Shown here: one piece after another, positions 6,906 through 8,893 of the stretch
Layout: the number at the start of each line of letters is the position of its first letter
Numbering within the stretch: position 1 is the first letter of the stretch
Notes under the pieces: model-generated
The model's input: only the letters and a program-made list of their open reading frames with translations
Told to the model about the DNA's origin: nothing
Database searches by the model: none
Position numbers and translations under genes: made by a program
Assembly: GCA_014523625.1 (NCBI GenBank)
Contig: JAATVP010000078.1
Location: 1 to 8,893 of the forward strand
Length of the DNA stretch: 8,893 bases
Direction: 5' to 3'
Origin: Nitrososphaerales archaeon TH5896
GTDB lineage: Archaea > Thermoproteota > Nitrososphaeria > Nitrososphaerales > Nitrososphaeraceae

Positions 6906-8303
6906 ATGCAAAAATCTAGTATAGAGTTCCCTCCAGGACCTTCATCACACATTCCTGGAAAGATGGTACGCAGTATTGTTAAAGATCCTATTAATACTCT
7001 TTCAAAAATAGCAGAAGAATATGGAGAGCTATCGCATTTCAAATTGGGCCGCATGCATGTATACCTAATCAACAATCCAGATTATATTGAAAAAATTTTG
7101 ATATATGATTATAGTAATTTTAGTAAAGGTCCTAGACTTCAAATCGCGAAGCGGTTACTCGGGGAAGGTTTAGTTACTAGTGAAGGGGAATTCCATAAAA
7201 GTCAGAGAAAGCTGATCCAGCCATTGTTCCTTCCAAAAAAAATATCTTCATATGGTGCCATAATGACTGACCGGGCTCTTCGTATGATTCAGGGGTGGAA
7301 AAATGGCTCGGTAGTAAACATCCATTCTGAACTTATGAAAGTTACCCTATCCATAATCTGTAAATCGGTTATGGATTATGAAATGGAATCTAAACAAGCA
7401 AAAGACTTTGGGAATGAATTTGAGATCACAAAAAAATACTCTAGCAGATTGCAGCATCCTCTAGGTCAAATCTTGGACCGTGTTCCCTTTCTCCCTAAGG
7501 TCGCACAGTCTAGGAATGCAGGAAAAACGCTCAATACTATAGTTTATGGACTAATATCTGAAAGAAGAAAAGAGATAGAGAGTAGAGCAAAAGATAAATC
7601 CCCTCCAGGAGAGGATTTGCTCTCTAAGCTCATAATTGTTCAAGCCGATGATGGTAGTACTATGACAGATACTCAGTTGCGTGACGAAATTATAACGATA
7701 CTGATCGCCGGTCATGAAACAACATCAAATGCGTTAACTTGGACGTACTACCTTCTTTCACAGAACCCACAGATTGAGCGGAGGGTTTTTGAAGAAATTG
7801 ATCAAGTCCTGGGCGGAAATGGAGAAGATAATAAGCAACCATCAATTTCCGATCTGCCTAAACTGAAATATGTTGAAAAAGTGCTTAGAGAATCAATGAG
7901 ATTGTATCCTCCAGTATGGACAATGGGCAGATTCGCAATAAACGACTATCCTTTGGGAGGATATACGATTCCAAAGGGTTCATCGCTTATGTTCAGCCAG
8001 TACGTGATGCATCACAATGAGAAGTACTATGACAATCCAGAAACATTCGATCCTGATAGATGGACTGAAGAGTTTAAGATGCATCTGCCTAGGTTCAGCT
8101 ATTTTCCATTTGGAGGAGGTATTAGAGGATGTGTTGGGGAGTCATTTGCATGGCAGGAGGGAATTCTCTTAATAGCTACGATATCAAGTTATTGGAGCAT
8201 GCGGCTTGTACCTAATCAACGCGTCAAGCTTCAACCGGGCATAACGCTTAATCCAAAGAATGGGATCAAAATGAAACTAAAGTCTAGACGAAAATCATCG
8301 TAA
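6906..8303 (+). CDS. Cytochrome P450 monooxygenase, 465 residues
   Basis: This is a heme-thiolate enzyme that inserts one oxygen atom from O2 into a substrate using two electrons from a redox partner; the substrate is unknown. Numbering from ATG 6906, the P450 landmarks are PPGP near residue 10, a C-helix segment HKSQRKLIQPLF with His where many P450s have Trp, the I-helix oxygen-binding motif AGHETT (268-273), and ExxR (E329, R332). The meander is FDPDRW, and the heme loop FPFGGGIRGCVGESFA holds the axial cysteine C409. Length is normal for the soluble domain. There is no N-terminal membrane anchor and no fused reductase. The overall style (PPGP start, AGHETT, RLYPP) resembles the CYP4/CYP102/CYP110-like class more than short actinobacterial P450s. 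No ferredoxin or reductase gene is adjacent; a dehydrogenase follows 309 bases later. Confidence 0.93.
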   Translation: MQKSSIEFPPGPSSHIPGKMVRSIVKDPINTLSKIAEEYGELSHFKLGRMHVYLINNPDYIEKILIYDYSNFSKGPRLQIAKRLLGEGLVTSEGEFHKSQRKLIQPLFLPKKISSYGAIMTDRALRMIQGWKNGSVVNIHSELMKVTLSIICKSVMDYEMESKQAKDFGNEFEITKKYSSRLQHPLGQILDRVPFLPKVAQSRNAGKTLNTIVYGLISERRKEIESRAKDKSPPGEDLLSKLIIVQADDGSTMTDTQLRDEIITILIAGHETTSNALTWTYYLLSQNPQIERRVFEEIDQVLGGNGEDNKQPSISDLPKLKYVEKVLRESMRLYPPVWTMGRFAINDYPLGGYTIPKGSSLMFSQYVMHHNEKYYDNPETFDPDRWTEEFKMHLPRFSYFPFGGGIRGCVGESFAWQEGILLIATISSYWSMRLVPNQRVKLQPGITLNPKNGIKMKLKSRRKSS

Positions 8304-8612
8304 ATGCTGAACACATTTTTTGAGTATTGAATTTTCTTTAGGAAAAAAATCGGAGTGTCAGGGTAGAACATACTGATGAATCTAATTAAAGATATACTAC
8401 TAGAATGGTTAGTTCAATGAGTCCCATCAGTCAGAATAACTGCGATTCGATAGTGAACAAAAGGGAGTTGTTGCTGTTAATCCAAAATAATTATATGGTA
8501 ACTTGACACAGTCTCTAAGAAGTTCATAATTTATAAGATTGACTTTACAATACCCTTCGGCATAAAGACATAAATAGTTACTAATTTAGGATAAACAACT
8601 GATTTGTGACTT
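8304..8612. other. Spacer after the P450 gene: T-rich terminator region and promoter of the next gene
   Basis: About 309 bases with no gene. A run of six T at 8316-8321, followed by TTTT at 8332-8335, just after the P450 stop is typical of archaeal T-rich termination. A 14-base direct repeat partner of the next gene's first codons lies at 8343-8356. The remainder is AT-rich with nothing else I recognise. Confidence 0.5.
8569..8577 (+). promoter_or_regulatory. Candidate TATA box of the dehydrogenase gene
   Basis: cataaatag is centred about 40 bases upstream of the ATG at 8613, predicting a leader of about 14 bases. A second AT-rich stretch at 8526-8536 is an alternative. No ribosome-binding site is visible. 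Confidence 0.35.
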
Positions 8613-8893
8613 ATGAATAAAAAAATCGGAGTCGTAACAGGATCCAGTAAAGGAATCGGAAAGGCCATAGCTATCGCATTCGCAAAGTCTGGCGAATATT
8701 TTGCAGTAGTCACAAATGCCAGAAAACTGCAAGAGGCACAGGCTGTGTCTGAGGAAATCAGAACTTTAGGCTGTAATTCAATTCCGATAGAAGCTGATAT
8801 CTCCAAAGAGGCTGATTGTGTTCGATTGATCGAAGAAACTATCAAGAACTATAGTAGGATAGATGTTTTGGTAAATAACGCAGGGGTACAGCA
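8613..8893 (+). CDS. Short-chain dehydrogenase/reductase, N-terminal part, cut by window edge
   Basis: ATG at 8613; 93 complete codons are present and the frame runs off the right edge. The Rossmann-fold signature TGSSKGIG (residues 9-16, TGxxxGxG) binds NAD(P). A charged residue R34 in the second-strand region (VTNARK) suggests NADP preference. ADIS near residue 63 and VNNAG (residues 87-91) are the usual adenine-site and structural motifs. The catalytic Ser-Tyr-Lys set would lie beyond the window. SDR enzymes oxidise or reduce hydroxyl and keto groups of many substrates, so no pathway can be named. It follows the P450 gene on the same strand after 309 bases and has its own promoter candidate, so co-transcription is not required. 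A minus-strand frame over these codons is only its shadow. Confidence 0.88.
   Translation, partial: MNKKIGVVTGSSKGIGKAIAIAFAKSGEYFAVVTNARKLQEAQAVSEEIRTLGCNSIPIEADISKEADCVRLIEETIKNYSRIDVLVNNAGVQ

Noticed and set aside
6703..6906. 67-codon plus-strand frame upstream of the P450 gene
   Set aside because: It begins with TTG, has no recognisable motif, has a composition unlike real genes here, and overlaps the P450 promoter.
8531..8845. 104-codon minus-strand frame
   Set aside because: Antisense to the dehydrogenase gene, which has TGxxxGxG and NNAG motifs.

Overview
The window looks archaeal and most resembles the Nitrososphaeria (Thaumarchaeota). This rests on family resemblance and gene signals, not on a database search. 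TATA-like boxes sit about 26-40 bases upstream of the start codons. Several starts look leaderless or nearly so (cytochrome P450, integrase, the 91-residue gene). There are many tiny CxC/CxxC zinc-binding proteins. A free-standing alanyl-tRNA editing protein carries a DHHA1 domain. Base composition is moderately AT-rich throughout.

Left part (1-5053) is accessory DNA of a plasmid- or provirus-like integrated element. Reading leftward on the minus strand from 3045: a 37-residue SWIM-type zinc protein, a 95-residue zinc protein, and a terminator-like hairpin. Then comes a new promoter and a tightly packed operon: a 58-residue zinc ribbon, a 66-residue unknown, a CxC zinc-finger frame with no normal start codon, a 53-residue helical protein, and a large AAA-type ATPase that leaves the window at base 1. 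The operon's joints are ATGA or TAA/ATG contacts. Several of these genes have fewer than 60 codons, so a length filter would miss them. On the plus strand at 3057-3830 are a short TOPRIM-like protein and a 91-residue cysteine-containing unknown, with a four-GGG quadruplex motif between them. A tyrosine recombinase (3851-5053, minus) closes this block and is probably the element's integrase.

Right part (5124-8893) looks like ordinary host chromosome, all on the plus strand. It holds an AlaX-like alanyl-tRNA editing protein divergent from the integrase, about 0.8 kb of non-coding DNA with one strong orphan TATA box, a cytochrome P450, and the first 93 codons of a short-chain dehydrogenase/reductase. 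P450 and reductase could act on related substrates, but nothing visible fixes a pathway.

The points most worth a second look are the chain of miniature zinc proteins feeding into the ATPase gene, the startless zinc-finger frame, the head-to-head meeting of two apparently shortened genes at 3045/3057, and the single TATA element shared by integrase and editing gene.
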